From positions 175,288 through 239,287 of the forward strand of contig JADPYG010000092.1 of the NCBI GenBank assembly GCA_017654735.1: DNA of 64,000 bases, written 5' to 3'. This stretch comes from Vishniacozyma victoriae (taxonomy: Eukaryota; Basidiomycota; Tremellomycetes; Tremellales; Bulleribasidiaceae). The position numbers were made by a program, and so were the translations under genes. Below, piece after piece: positions 33,916 to 45,796 of the stretch. A model generated the notes under the pieces. It was not told the origin of the DNA. It searched no databases and saw nothing but the letters and a program-made list of their open reading frames with translations. Within the stretch, counting starts at the first letter, position 1. Each line of letters opens with the position of its first letter.

Positions 33916-36562
33916 ATGCCACGCCCCGCAACACCACACCTATCAAATCGATTGCGTCAACTATCACTTAATTCCCCACCTCAAACAGCACTATTCTACG
34001 CGCGACTCTACAACTCCCTATGTCCACTCGAGAACGACCATGAATCACTCCATATCCTCGCATTATGCTTGCTCGAGGTTGGGGAAACTTACTCTTCCTT
34101 GCATGTCGTCAGGGATAGAGCCGATATGGGGTGTAGTGGGTGCGCAATGATTCTTGCTAGGTGTTGTCAGAAGCTAGGGAGGTTTAGTGAGGGACAGGCT
34201 GCGCTACAGAGGGCTATGAGCAGGGGAAATCCTATGGGTGAGCCAATGGAGAAGCGGCGAGCTGATGATAGCTTTGCCTACTCTTGACATGCAGGCCTCA
34301 GCAGCTACAGCCTACCTCACTTTGGCGAATCTATCACACAAGGGCAAAGTCACTGCTGTCGCCTTTGAGAATTACAAGAAAGCATTACTAGAAGACCCAT
34401 GGTCATGGGAGGCATTCACCGGTCTATGCGATATAGGTTAGTTCCCCCTCTCCTGTTAGTCGCGTGCTGATTCCAGGTTACGGCCCAGAACTAGACGATA
34501 TCTTTCCAGACCCGCCTGCAACATCTAAACCAGTATCACGTACTACTCAATCACAACCCACTCGTCAACCTACATTATCGCCCAATCCAATGCCACGTAG
34601 TTCAGCTTCTGAAATGCCTGGATTTCTACCTGGTCGTAAACAGCTCAGTCCGTTAGCAGGAAGTGGAGGAGGAGGAGGGTTTTTTACTCCCGACGTAGCT
34701 GCGCCTGCTGCCAAGCTCGGCATGCGAGGTCAACAGACTTGGGAGTAGGTCATCCATCTCATTGAAAGGACATTGACTGATGGATAGGACACCATCGTTC
34801 GCTGGAGATACCACTTTTCAAGGAATTGCTGCTCCTGCGAGAGCCTCCCGTCGGCCGCTGCCTGGAATAATCTCTTCGCTCTTACCCTCCGGATCACTTA
34901 TTCCCGCTTCTTTCAGACCTTCAGCAACTTCCACTCCCGTCAATCCTCAACAAACGCAAGACTGGGCACCATTACCTCAAGCACCAGCTATGAAACGACC
35001 TAGAGCAGCTGGTCGAAAGGGGGATCAAATCCAAAACTCTATGCCAGTCCGATCGAATGGGAGGGATTTGAAGACGATAGAGCCCAACGGAGATGCGGAT
35101 GAAGTCAGGAGGAGCTCAAGGCTAAAGACCACTGTCCCATCGGGCAAAGTCGTTTCCAAGGTAAGCCAATTAAGTTGATTGGAGCTGATGGTAGCCGGCC
35201 CGAGATCGTAGAGCTCAACGATCCCAATCTGTCACTTCATCAGCTAGTGTCGAGATGACATCACCCCCTTCGCAAGATGGCCTTCAGAGCCAGGCAGACG
35301 ATTGGTTACGCGATATCGTCCGTCGGTGCGCTCGAGCATACTGCCATTTGAGTGTTTATGCTTGCGCCGAGGCCATCAGAGAGATTGATACTTTACCTGT
35401 TGAGGTTCAGGTCTCGCCGTGGGCGTTGGAAGTAACTGCTAGGGCCTACTATGAGATGGCAAATTACACTGTGGTACGTACCCACCAGGCATATCGGTGA
35501 GAGGCTGACTTCCAGGCCCGCCGAGTGTTTGAGCGCCTACTAGAAACAGAGCCTTACCGACTCGAATCTCTCGAACATTATTCGACCCTCTTATGGCATT
35601 TATCTGACGCCCCATCCCTTTCCGCCCTCTCTCAATCGTTAATGTCAATTTCACGCGAATCGACTCAAGCTTGGATCTCTACCGGCAATCTATTCTCTCT
35701 CCAGCGGGACCATGATCAAGCCATGAGATGTTTCAAACGGGCTACTCAAATTGATCCGGGATGTGTCTATGCGTGGACGTTATGCGGATATGAGGCTATC
35801 GAGATGGAAGAGTATGAGAGAGCTATCGCGTTTTATCGGACTGCTATTAGGACAGATGGAAGGCATTATAATGCTTGGTATGTCCCTCTTTTCCTCTTGG
35901 ATCTTCTGTCGTGAATGGTGGCTGATGGAAGGTACGGGATGGGAGTTGTTTATGCGAAAACTGGAAAACTTCGTCATGCAGAACATCATTATCGTCGAGC
36001 AGCGGACATAAACCCCTCAAACGCAGTATTGTTGAGTTCAATCGGATCTGTAAGTCTTTCTCCACAAATCTCATCAATTTCATCATGAGAGGAAGAGACT
36101 GATAATCAGGTTCTCGAGCAGCTGGACCAAGAAAATGACGGAGATTCCGAAGGTCAAGCGCTGAAATATTACGAATTAGCATGTAAATATGCTCCTGATT
36201 CACCAATGATTCAATTTAGGCGAATCAGGTATTTGGTCTCGTTGGACAGGATTGATGTGAGTCCCATTTCTCTCCTCTTTTCGTCTCGTCATTTGAAGAG
36301 TTCGGGGAGAGACAGAAGAGAAAAAGGGAAGGAGCTGATAAGACAGGAAGCGATATCTGCCCTCGAACCACTCTCTAAACAAGCACCAGACGAAGCCAAC
36401 ATTTTCTTCCTACTCGGTAAATGTTATTTGAAATCAGGAGAGAATGTCAAGGCGACAATAGCTTTCACTAGTGCTAGGGAATTACAACCTAAGTTGGAAG
36501 GCCCTATTAAAGCTGCTATGGAGAATGATGGAGAGGAAGGTGATGAGGAGGAAGAAGAGTAG
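33916..36562 (+). CDS. CDC27: Anaphase-promoting complex subunit 3 (CDC27/APC3)
   Basis: Scaffold TPR subunit of the APC/C ubiquitin ligase that binds activators and drives mitotic exit. Exons 33916-34237, 34272-34436, 34477-34744, 34788-35160, 35195-35473, 35516-35877, 35932-36049, 36110-36256 and 36347-36562 encode 749 residues. Residues ~10-185 are an APC3-type TPR dimer region. A Ser/Pro-rich linker (~190-375) follows, then a C-terminal TPR array with DPWSWEAFTGLCDIG before the linker and AWYGMGVVYAKTGKLRHAE and ADINPSNAVLLSSIGSVL after it. It ends in acidic EEGDEEEEE. Eight introns, 34-90 nt. Confidence 0.9.
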
Positions 36563-36841
36563 TTGTATATATTTTAATGATAATGACATTTCTTTGTGGT
36601 TCTTTATTCAATACATCGACTTGATACAAATACATATTTACAACCTCAATCGTCCACTTGAATACATCGTCAATGATACAGATCAACATGATGTGATACT
36701 ACGCGCGATGGACGCTACAACCAGGGCCGACTACTCCTGTAGATCTATGCAGGTATCACATATACCCCTGTCCGACAAAGTCCGATAATCTAAACTTGTT
36801 CCCGGGAGTCTTCCAATACTACCCGTCAACTCTCTTGTATG

Positions 36842-38147
36842 TTATAGAAAAGAGATTGGACTGACCTTGCCCATCACTGGATTCCCCCTGACGTCCATCG
36901 TGTGCTGATTCCGTGTTTCTGTATTACTGTTGTGTGGTAAGAGGTCGTAGGTTGCTATTGTCCTTCTTGAGAACTGTTCGAGGAGGCTTTGAGTTGAGAG
37001 GCCCAGGGATTCTGGCATAAGTGTGGCTCTCCAGTGAGAATGAGAGGGCTGGACAGCGGGAAGAGAGTTGTGGGAACGGCTGGGACTGAAATGTTGGCAG
37101 GATGATAAGAGAGACGTACTGAGTATAGCCCTATTCACTTGCTCCGCTAATGCAATCCTCCTTTCCTGTTGCAAGAATCCTCCAACTGGACTATTATCCG
37201 GATCGGTATAAGCAAACAAAGCCCCCGCTTCTGTAATCTCCCTAACGTACACTGCCCTTATACTAGGTTCAAGTAAAGCAGCTTCAGCATGTAACCCCGA
37301 AGCAGCCGTTAGGGCATGTTGTAATCCCCCAGTCGATTGACTCATTGACATTGACATCGACATTGACATTGACATGGAGGTGGACATTGAGGAAGATGGA
37401 GAGACTGGTTGAGGGAGGGATCTGAATGACTCGATGAATTGTTGGATGTGGAGATTTAAAATGATTAGAGATGGGGATGTGGAGTTGGGGAATGAGGGCT
37501 TGGAGTTCGGTAGGGCGGTTGGTGGGTCCAATATACGTGATGGAGTTAGGGCCGTCGAGTTCTCAGAGTGGCCGTTGCCGTTACTAGCTCCATTCCCATT
37601 CCCATTCCCATTCCCATTCCCATTCCCATTCCCATTACCGTTCGTGCTTCCATTACCGTTGATCCTGCCATTCGTTGCGCTTGGCCGAGTTGACTCTCCA
37701 TTATCAGAGGAAGGGTCCAGAACAGCCGGATAATGAGCTTCAAGCTCATTTATAGCCCTCCCAATCGCCCCATTAAGGATATGATTAATGATACCTTATA
37801 TCAGTCCCTCCCATACACACATGAACCGCGAGGGAGAAGGAGCTTACTACGACGTTTCTCTATTCCTGAAAGTGTATTTGCATCCAAGCTGCTTCCGGAC
37901 TCATCTCCCATCTCGACATCCATCCCGTCTTGATCGGAGTGTGGGCGGGCATCTGAGAGTGATTTGGCGGTTTCGAGGTATGCGTGTGTTGTCAGGTAGT
38001 CTACTACTACGTCGTGCTGTTCATCAGCGACGGTAATATGGCCAAGAGAAGGAGCGGGGGACTGACTAGACTTGAAGGAGCCCTAGAACTGGTAGGCTTT
38101 CGGATAGCTCGGGGCGTAGTATCTGTTGAAGTTGATGCGCAGTCCAT
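36842..38147 (-). CDS. LisH-CTLH-CRA protein, RanBPM/GID type
   Basis: Exons 38147-38067, 38016-37848 and 37794-36842 encode 400 residues. LisH: HDVVVDYLTTHAYLETAKSL. CTLH: KRRSIINHILNGAIGRAINE then LEAHYPAVL. The CRA region holds FLQQERRIALAEQVNRAIL. This order is that of RanBPM/Gid proteins, scaffold subunits of the GID/CTLH ubiquitin ligase; no SPRY domain is seen. Two hexanucleotide repeats code for (NG)n and (SM)n between CTLH and CRA. The 3' end is uncertain: an intron (36865-36834) could move the stop to 36819, and a further one near 37110 could shorten the tail. Confidence 0.75.
37340..37376. repeat. Hexanucleotide repeat (GACATT)n
   Basis: About six imperfect copies inside the LisH-CTLH-CRA coding region, giving Ser-Met dipeptides on the minus strand. 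Its six-base unit keeps the frame when copy number changes. Confidence 0.8.
37590..37637. repeat. Hexanucleotide repeat (CATTCC)n
   Basis: About eight near-perfect copies, coding for Asn-Gly dipeptides in the same minus-strand protein, 250 bp from the Ser-Met repeat. Confidence 0.85.
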
Positions 38148-38373
38148 GATGCACTGCTTAGTTCTTAGAATAGAGCCTATATCGTTGAGAGCGAATAGAT
38201 GTTGATTGGTAGTAACAGATCAATAGATGGGTGTATGTGTGTAAGTGATAGATTAGAGTGACTGTGACGATCCCGGCCAAGACCGGGTATCTCACACTAC
38301 GGAATGGCGTTATCTCCGGCTATCTCTCTTTCTTGTCTACATATTGCACTATTGCATTATATGGGATGCATAT

Positions 38374-40079
38374 CTACTGAACGGCTTCATAGATGTAGTC
38401 GTCTAGAACCACCTTCAATTCTTTAGCTAGAGTCTTTACTGTTTCGTAATCTACTTCGCATCTTAGCATTATATTGTCTAAGCGGTCTACGGGTGAGACC
38501 CGCTTTAGGAGACCTTTGCCTTCAAGTTCAGGTATCTGACCATCAGCGACCTCCTAGCTAGACAATTTTTATCGCCCTCAAACGGAGTGTGGGAAAGGGA
38601 AAGAGGGGAAGAGGGAAACGTACCAAAGACCAGAGCTTGACTGACATGGTCAAATGCTCAACCTCTTCATCCCAAATATCATCTTTAATATTATCCCCTT
38701 TTGTCTTTTTCTCAGCTTTAGCAGCTTGTTCCGCAATAGTCAAATACTCTCCCTGTTCCCCTTCCGAACTGGAATCATAATCATCGTCAGGAGTAGCAAG
38801 GAGGTGAGCGGGCCTTGGGCCATTCTCGGCATAAAGAGCTGCGAAAATCGCTAATAGTCGATCTATAGGGAATGGTTTGGGTCCTTGTAATCTCTGCGGT
38901 ACCTTCCATCAGCTCCAGATATGTACAATGGGGGCCATACCTTTCCTATACGGACTCTACCGTATCCCGCCCTTCTTGTTCCACCACCTTTCTTTAATCG
39001 CCTATCTGGACCTGTTGCTCGTCCGAATAACCTCATATCTGATTTCGCAGGATTATAACTCGCACAATAACCCGCTACCAGCAGAAACTTGCCCACAAGC
39101 GGGACTTCCATCCCTGGGGCTTTTGGTACGCCCTTTCGTGCTATCATAGCTTCTCCAAATTCCCTCTTTCCGATCTGCCTCGTCAAGACACTTTCAATAG
39201 CAGCGGTGAGGGGTAGACTGAGTTGATGCTTGAGATCCGTCAATAGTTTTACCGTTATCACCAATGGCGGAGGGGTAGGGTCGGGATAAGGACGATTCAA
39301 GAGGTGTTGTTCTGAATGCGGAGGTAGCGTTGCCGTGTAGATAGGCCAGAGGGTTTGGGATATATATTCGATTTCAGAAGGGATTGATGTAAGTGGTAAG
39401 AGTGTCGAGAGGATCAGGTCGAGAAACCGGGGGTAGAGTGGATGAGCGGCAGGCGAAGATGATGAGGGAGATGTGAGTGTCTTGACGATTTCTGATCATC
39501 AGGTCAGAGCGAGTGGTGGTTGCTTACCTTCACGAGAAGCGGATGGGAGGTAGAGGTGGATTGGTTCTAAAGAATCTCCCCGCATTGGACGGAGTTCGTC
39601 CCATGGTATACTCGATACCAAGACCACAGAGAGAGGGATCCCAGCCTATTTATCAGTCTCTTTATCTGAATAGTGGAATGAAGGCTTACCAATTCCGCAA
39701 GACGAGTCATGACTGCCCAACCAGAACCCATAATCCGTGGTAATCGCTCCGCCTTGGTGATCACGATAGACACCGCTCCCTCTTTCTCCTTCTCCTTCCC
39801 TTTCCCTTTACCCTTACCCTTCCCATTCATCTCACCCTCATTACGGTGTAATCTTAACCGACGAATGAAAGTATCTAAACTATCCACCAATCCTCCATCC
39901 CTACCATCCAATCTCGAAATAATAGCCGACCAAAGTAATTTAGGAGTATAACATTCAATTCCATCTACTTTTGCTGATACTTCCGGTAAAGCGAGTGACG
40001 TAGTAGGTGAATGAGGATGATGGATGTATATGAATGGAGGAGGGGATGGGGTCGATAAGAGGAGGGATAGGGTATTCAT
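38374..40079 (-). CDS. ORC5: Origin recognition complex subunit 5 (ORC5)
   Basis: Subunit of the replication-origin-binding AAA+ complex. Exons 40079-39690, 39645-39528, 39491-38941, 38902-38624 and 38535-38374 encode 499 residues. Diagnostic parts: VLVSSIPWDELRP in the middle, LLVAGYCASYNPAKSDMRLF followed by a basic GG-rich stretch, and the C-terminal winged-helix part GLLKRVSPVDRLDNIMLRCE. The N-terminal nucleotide site (FIYIHHPHSPTTSLALPE) lacks the GKT/GKS of Walker A. The frame is open upstream of 40079, with residues HPGTSYRRELK, so the true start could be further 5', though no ATG is there. A GKGKGKGKEKEK run comes from a simple repeat. Confidence 0.85.
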
Positions 40080-40310
40080 CCTGACTATAGTAATGTATGG
40101 TTTATCAATAGTGACTTTGAGTTCGCGTCTATAGCTCGTGCCTGGATGCGTAGGTTGACTTTCTTGCCCGTTTACTCGACACTGCACTCTTTACTACATT
40201 TATCACAACACTCTAGTCACTGCTCCGTTACATCGTCTTGCCCTGCTATTGCGATAATATACGCACCGAGGACTTAATCTACACGAACCCGTCAAATAAA
40301 GAAACTACAA

Positions 40311-40961
40311 ATGGTCGATTACAAAGGTCCTCCTCCTCCTAAAGGGACATGGCGTCGCGCATTCTGGGAACGCAAGTGAGTCCTCTGCTTTCATGATCGA
40401 GGAGGATATATCCTGGTCATCGAAACTTCTGTTTGAGTCCAAAGGAGTATTACAAGGAGCGCCAGCTGTATCCCTGGTGAACAGACGATTGCTTCGAGTA
40501 AATATACCAGGAACGTGCACTGATAGTCCAGGATTCGATTCGAAACAGGATTCGGATTGGCTTTGATTGATCGTACAGAGAAATATGTCATTCGTACGTT
40601 TCTCCCTCCTCCTCTCCCTCCCATCACTCCATCCTATTCCTTCATATATCCCTCCCATTCCCTACGGTCTAGTTCGAAAGACGCTAACAAACCAGTGGGA
40701 GTCTGCCTCTTGGCAACCCTAATATTCTGGTGGTCAGTATACAATTACCTCCCATCTCACATTGCATACTTGGCAAGACGATTATCATACTACATCCACG
40801 GAGATGAGAATGCCGCCATCTTCGGGCCTGTATTAGCTAGTTGGTGGGGGGTTGTTAAGCGGGAATTGGGATTGGTGGGGAGGTTGTATAAAGGTGTTTG
40901 GGATAGTCGATTTGGGTGGGAGAATACTATTGAGAATGGAAATGTGAAGGTGGATCTTTGA
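40311..40961 (+). CDS. Serine palmitoyltransferase small-subunit-like membrane protein
   Basis: Exons 40311-40375, 40532-40593 and 40696-40961 encode 130 residues. The order WRRAFWERKIRFETGFGLAL, then DRTEKYVI, then the membrane segment GVCLLATLIFWWSVYNYLP resembles the ssSPT-like family, in which a tyrosine/aromatic-rich helix precedes a short membrane segment and activates serine palmitoyltransferase, the first step of sphingolipid synthesis at the ER. The C-terminal half (WWGVVKRELGLVGRLYKGVW) is amphipathic. Introns are 156 and 102 nt, long for this genome. The family call is from pattern resemblance; a generic small ER protein is the alternative. Confidence 0.6.
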
Positions 40962-41158
40962 CCGGGCTGGCCGTAGAAGATGGACTGCTTGATGCTGGAG
41001 ATGGTGGTGTGATTACTAGATGCATAATATGTAAGACCTCCTGCGAATCGTCTGTTCGTTGCGGTACCAATCAATCCATATACAGTACATATACTGCTAA
41101 TCACTAATAATAATCACATCCTACGATAGTCCCGCCTAAAGAGTCCCTGCGCGTACGC

Positions 41159-42501
41159 TCACAACCTAGATTGTTCACCTGCACCGCCTTCACCAATCAA
41201 CCTGTGTACCCAAGCAGTAATAGTGTTTGCCAAGTTAGTAGGAGCGGGTTCCAACTCGTTGTGGACTTCATGGTACAATCCCTATTATTAGCATTTCCTC
41301 TTTGCTGTAAGGCGGCCTGGCTCGCCTAACGGCGAATAGCAAGGACTCACATCAAACATCTCTACCTGCTTGTCTTTCGCAGCTGCATTCTCCCCAAACC
41401 TCTTTGCAGCAACAGGATCACAGATCGGATCGGCAGCCCCGTGCCAGACTAATAGTGGGAGTTGCTCGGGCCAAGCATCCCAAGCGGCCTGACTATCGAG
41501 TGAGATACCTCCGTTTAACATATCAGCCAGACCTCGAAGGGTACCGACGTTTTCGCAGAGCGGATCGCCAACTGCTCGATCGTTTGATTCTTGGTTGTGA
41601 GAGAGGTGCTAATTGTTAGCCATTTCATCAAAGGGGGACATACGTTGGGGTCTAGCTGGGCTGGTCTGAGTTGGTTGCCCATGCCAAGGCTGGCGAGTAC
41701 GGATCCTGCTTTAAGCTGTGTTGTTAGCTCTCAGTCAAGTGAGTGGAGAGAAGAGACGTACCTCGATGGCAGAGGCGGGGGTAGTTTGCCTGATCAAAGG
41801 TCCACCTGCAATCACTCCAGATAGTAATCCGAGAGTCTCCTTTGACGGCGGGGCAGTGGGTCGAGTAGCGAAAGCAAGTACCTCTCCCCCTCCCTATATA
41901 TCAGCCATCGCATCGTAATACCCCTTGTCCACAAGGGACAGATGGGGGGGACATACCATACTGAATCCAGAAAGGAAGACCTTCTTGCCCTTGGCTTTTG
42001 CAACCTCACTTTCCCTCTTTACAAACCATTCGATGTCAGGTAAAGCTTTCGCCCAACCCCCTGTAACCCTTTTCGCATTCTTCTCCAACTTCACTTTCTT
42101 ACCTTCCTTCTTCCATTGAACCACTTGGGGGGAATCGGCAGTAAGCGGTTCATGGGAAGTTTTTCCGTGACCCCTTTGATCGAAGGCTGTAATGTGAAGC
42201 GAAGAGGGTGGGGCGGCTAGGAGTCGGAAGAAATGGTGGTATCTGTTGACGTGTTCACTGAAACCTGGTTATGAGCCGGTGACATAACGACTGCAGAGGT
42301 ACATACCGTGTACGAAGACGATATGGGCTTTGGGCTCCTCCTTTGCTGGGAACCACTGATTGTCAATATTGAACAAAGATGGATAGGGTCGAGCAGACTT
42401 ACCTTGGTAGTGAAGAATGGGATATTCTCGGGGCCGATGACGTACTCTTCCACTGCGGTGACTTCCTCAGTACTTCCTGATGGGTATGGTGGGTATGACA
42501 T
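41159..42501 (-). CDS. Monoacylglycerol-lipase-like alpha/beta hydrolase
   Basis: Exons 42501-42403, 42355-42307, 42264-41957, 41893-41762, 41715-41644, 41608-41351 and 41281-41159 encode 346 residues. The oxyanion region HIVFVHGFSEHVNRYHHF and AFDQRGHGKT lead to the nucleophile elbow GFSMGGG, split by an intron. LLVWHGAADPICDP carries the acid and LYHEVHNE the His. This is the monoglyceride-lipase (hydrolase-4) pattern; yeast YJU3 cleaves monoacylglycerol at lipid droplets. No signal peptide. A ~30-residue lysine-rich insertion (QWKKEGKKVKLEKNAKRV) lies between HG and the elbow. Confidence 0.88.
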
Positions 42502-43171
42502 ATCTATAGTGTCGTATAAAGTAAGCGGTAGTAAAGGTAGATAGAATGAATGAATAGAGACAGCACTCGCGGTCTATATATTGAATTCGGTCATCCGGGA
42601 TCTATTATACCCGGAATTTGAACACATACTCCCTCGCCAAAAAGAGATCTCACTAGAACAGAAACGGGACACTCACCTGCCGGTGTGAATGTGGACAAAA
42701 AGGTCGATACCCAACCGGCACTCTTTACGCTCCAACAACCGTCCTATCCTCTTGAAGAATCAATGCCAAATCAACCAGAATGATCCGTTGCCGGCCTATC
42801 TGTCAACCACAAAGGGTTGAAAATATTAACTTGATCACCGAGCGTATAACCAAACAACCAAACCGTGAGGAAAGGGTGGGGCTCGAACACTGATGCTAGA
42901 GGAGACTTTGCTGCACAAAGGGAGCGCTGAAGAGTGGAATTCCGTGATGATAAATGAGCATCTTCCCGGTAAGCCATTACAGCATAACTTGATTTTGGGG
43001 AAATTGGGTTTATATAGGGAGAATGCATGCAGTGCGGGTGAGGTGGAGGGTGGAGGGATGTGACAACAATGCATGTTACGTCTCAACCTGTCGTATACGT
43101 TCATCCATCTTATACACGCACACAGAGGCAGCTACTGCATACATCATACATATTCGACTCATACGTCCAAG
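42502..43171. other. Divergent promoter gap, 670 bp
   Basis: Upstream of the lipase (minus) and BOS1 (plus). Contains a TTTATATAGG element near 43008 and a GGTGGAGGGTGGAGGG run near 43039. No gene supported. Confidence 0.4.
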
Positions 43172-44175
43172 ATGAACTCCCTCAACGCCCTAGGGAACAG
43201 ACAGATCTCAAGTCTTCAAGCAGACTTGGCAAAGATGGAGAATGGTGAAAGTGGTCCAAGCGTACACGGTTAGTCCCATTTCAAGCGAGGCGTAAGCCGA
43301 GCTTGTAGGCTACATGGGATCATTTCTAATGCTAGGTGGTATCACGACTACATTAGGAGCTTTATCAAGGCTGATAGATGATTACGATTCAATGGCCAAG
43401 AAGGAGATGGTAACTGCTGCCAGGGAGAAGGCTAATACGTGAGTTGGCGTGATATTTCGAGGCAGTAGAGCAGCTTTGAGCGCATGAGAGCTCAGGCGGT
43501 CTATGTCTCAGACTTGGATACACTACATGTAATATCAGCTGACAGGTAGACGTGTTGCACGTTTAAAGACTGAACACCGCGACCTGAAAGCACGCTTCGA
43601 CCGAGCAAAAGCAGAATCTCAAATAAAGGTAATCCTCATTCTTCATCTATCCTACAAGGCTGAAAGACAGAACCGCTCCGACCTACTAGGCTCAGCATCA
43701 TCCTCAACACTCCAACAACGTAAACCCTCAACTCTCTCCGAATCACCATTCGCCCCATCCCAGTCATCACTCTATCAACCAAATGCCCCCCGTGACGATT
43801 TCGCATTAAGAGAACATACTTTCTTACAGGAAAGTGAGAATAATATCGATAACTATATAGCTCAAGGACGGGCTGTACTTGAGAATCTGGTGGAGCAGAG
43901 GGGGATGTTGAAGGGTACAAAGAGGAAATTGTTGGATGCTGCTAATACATTGGGAATGAGTCGGGAGACTATTGGTTGGGTTGAGAGGAGGACGTGAGTC
44001 ATTTGAGGCCATTAGGCCGTTCATCACCAAATCGCTAGATTGGCTCTTTCACAGTCTATGGTTTCGGTCAAGAGGGATGGCGCTGATAAATAGGACACAG
44101 GACGTGTGGATCTTCTTTGGAGGTGCTTCATTTACATTATTCAGTTTCTGGGTAATATGGCATTACCTTGGATAG
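43172..44175 (+). CDS. BOS1: ER-Golgi Qb-SNARE BOS1 (membrin)
   Basis: v-SNARE of ER-to-Golgi vesicle fusion. Exons 43172-43268, 43336-43438, 43550-43628, 43659-43993 and 44094-44175 encode 231 residues. The SNARE helix (NIDNYIAQGRAVLENLVEQR) is followed by GMLKGTKRKLLDAANTLGMS, ETIGWVERRT and the tail anchor IFFGGASFTLFSFWVIWHYL, the membrin/BOS1 pattern. The third intron (43629-43658) is only 30 nt and a multiple of three without a stop, so retention would insert ten hydrophobic residues; I treat it as an intron because the insertion breaks the helical N-terminal domain. Confidence 0.9.
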
Positions 44176-44431
44176 ACGAGTCGAGTAGATGGATCAGCTC
44201 CAGACAGCACGGCGGGGCTGTATAATGTAAGAAATTCTAATATAAGACGAGCTGGACAGGGAAGCACTGCATTCTCGAGATCATAGACGGCCGGTTGGTC
44301 CAGCCATAATAGTGCGTATGCATAATCGCGTATTCACTCAACGATACTCATTCCTGAATTCATGTATCTTCCCTGGTATTCGCTTCGCTGACTTCCCCCT
44401 AAACTGACCGACTCCATCACACGGCAGGTTT

Positions 44432-44856
44432 TCAACCAGCTTTCTTGAGTTTATTCGTCTACTCGTCATTTCATTCTCATCCGATCAACTGATGCAAGCA
44501 ACTCACAATCGAAGCAAGATGGACTTTAACACCAGTACACCCACGTCCTACCAATCTCCCGTCCTCCTTGATCTTACTCCAGAACTGGGGAAAAGTGTCT
44601 TGGAGATGCTCAATAATGAGGTCGAGATATATCGCTTCTTCGGCAGTAGTCCGGGATTTTCGGACTCGTTTCTACTATCAGCGTCAATGGAGTGATGACT
44701 TTACCTCTGAGCTATCCTTCTTTGGCTTATTGGAGGTCTTGGCTTTTTGGGAGGGCTGACGAGAGGTTTGGAATCGGATTCCATGGAGGAGATTGTAGGT
44801 TTCTGTTCCATACCGGAATGGGAAGAGGATGGACTATCGATTGATCGTTTGGCCAT
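44432..44856 (-). pseudogene. Short Myb/SANT-like gene, group 2, with a one-base frameshift
   Basis: Exons 44856-44705, 44671-44507 and 44458-44432. Exon 1 starts MAKRSIDSPSSSHS and reads to SPPKK; then the frame must change to give KTSNKPKKDSSE, which splices cleanly to KRVRKSRTTAEEAIYLDLII. The change falls at a run of five A (T at 44744-44748 on plus); six A would restore one frame. Exon 2 has the family core (FWSKIKEDGRLVGRGCTGVK, VHLASI) and exon 3 TNKLKKAG. All else matches the intact neighbour at 45067. It is either a recent frameshift or a homopolymer error in the assembly; a 32-nt intron (44834-44803) would be a weaker alternative. Confidence 0.6.
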
Positions 44857-45066
44857 TGTGAATATTACGAGTGAGGCAGCTAATGAACAAGACAATCTAG
44901 AGAGCTGGGACATCATCAATTTTAGGTAGACTCAACGTCGACTGCCTCTTGCCCGATCTGGAACCAAAGGGGTGTATCATATTGTGTGCATTCTCTAATT
45001 AAACAGTCTTGCTTCCTTGACCTTGCTCCTCGTTTCTGCAGTTCCTACCCCACTCAAGCCGGAGAC

Positions 45067-45542
45067 TTAGCCGGACGATTTCTTGAGTTTGTTCATCTAT
45101 CGTCAGCCAATCACATTCTCTTTCTGACTAGAGATTTCGGGGGAAGATTTACGAGAAACGAGGGGAAGGCTTACAACAGCAGTAACATGAGCAGCGATTC
45201 CCTGACATCCCCTATATCCCAATCTCCCATCTTCTTTTACCGCATCCCACATCCTAGCTTTCACGACCTTGGACATGATCTCAAGGAAGATCTCGTCTTC
45301 CACGGGGGTCCATTTTCGAGGTGCCTCCCTCTGACAATCATTTTAGACTGAGTTTCCTCACTGGCGAGAGAGCAACTCACCGGGCCTGCCTTAGGTGATA
45401 TCTTAGACTTCTTCATTTGGACCTTCTTTTTGGGTGATTTGATATCTTCGAGATCAGGTTCATTTTCGTCATCTGAGATGTCGGGCTTCAGTTCATATTC
45501 GCTCGAGTTGCCAGAATCGGAGGGTGTCGAGCGTTCAACCAT
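45067..45542 (-). CDS. Short Myb/SANT-like protein, group 2, intact copy
   Basis: Exons 45542-45381, 45330-45175 and 45096-45067 encode 115 residues. An acidic N-terminus (DISDDENEPDLEDI) and a Lys patch (SPKKKVQMKKSKISPK) precede the Myb-like core REAPRKWTPVEDEIFLEIMS, then MWDAVKEDGRLGYRGCQGIA, with three helices and the expected Trp spacing. The tail is MNKLKKSSG. The closest relative in the window is the frameshifted gene at 44432 (shared KEDGRL, GRGC/YRGC and NKLKK). Probably nuclear. Family and function unknown beyond the Myb/SANT resemblance. Confidence 0.7.
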
Positions 45543-45796
45543 TGTATGATGGTATCACTAATTGAATCGGCTTAGCAAGAGTGAGAACGATTGATCTCGA
45601 GATACGAGTTGGAAGACAGAGCCGAAAGCGGATGGAATACCTTGACAACCTGTTGTGTAGGACACGCACGGACGCGGACCTTAGGTGGCTGAGATATATT
45701 GACGTGTGTATCCCGGATAGTCATACCCGTCCAGGCTGGCTGACGACACGTACCCAATCGCCCTCCCTCTTCCCATCGTCTCAACACCTACTAAAG

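Noticed and set aside
36842..37130. Reading the CRA tail with an intron at 37110
   Set aside because: The simplest donor and acceptor shift the frame away from the leucine-rich helical end; kept only as an uncertainty.
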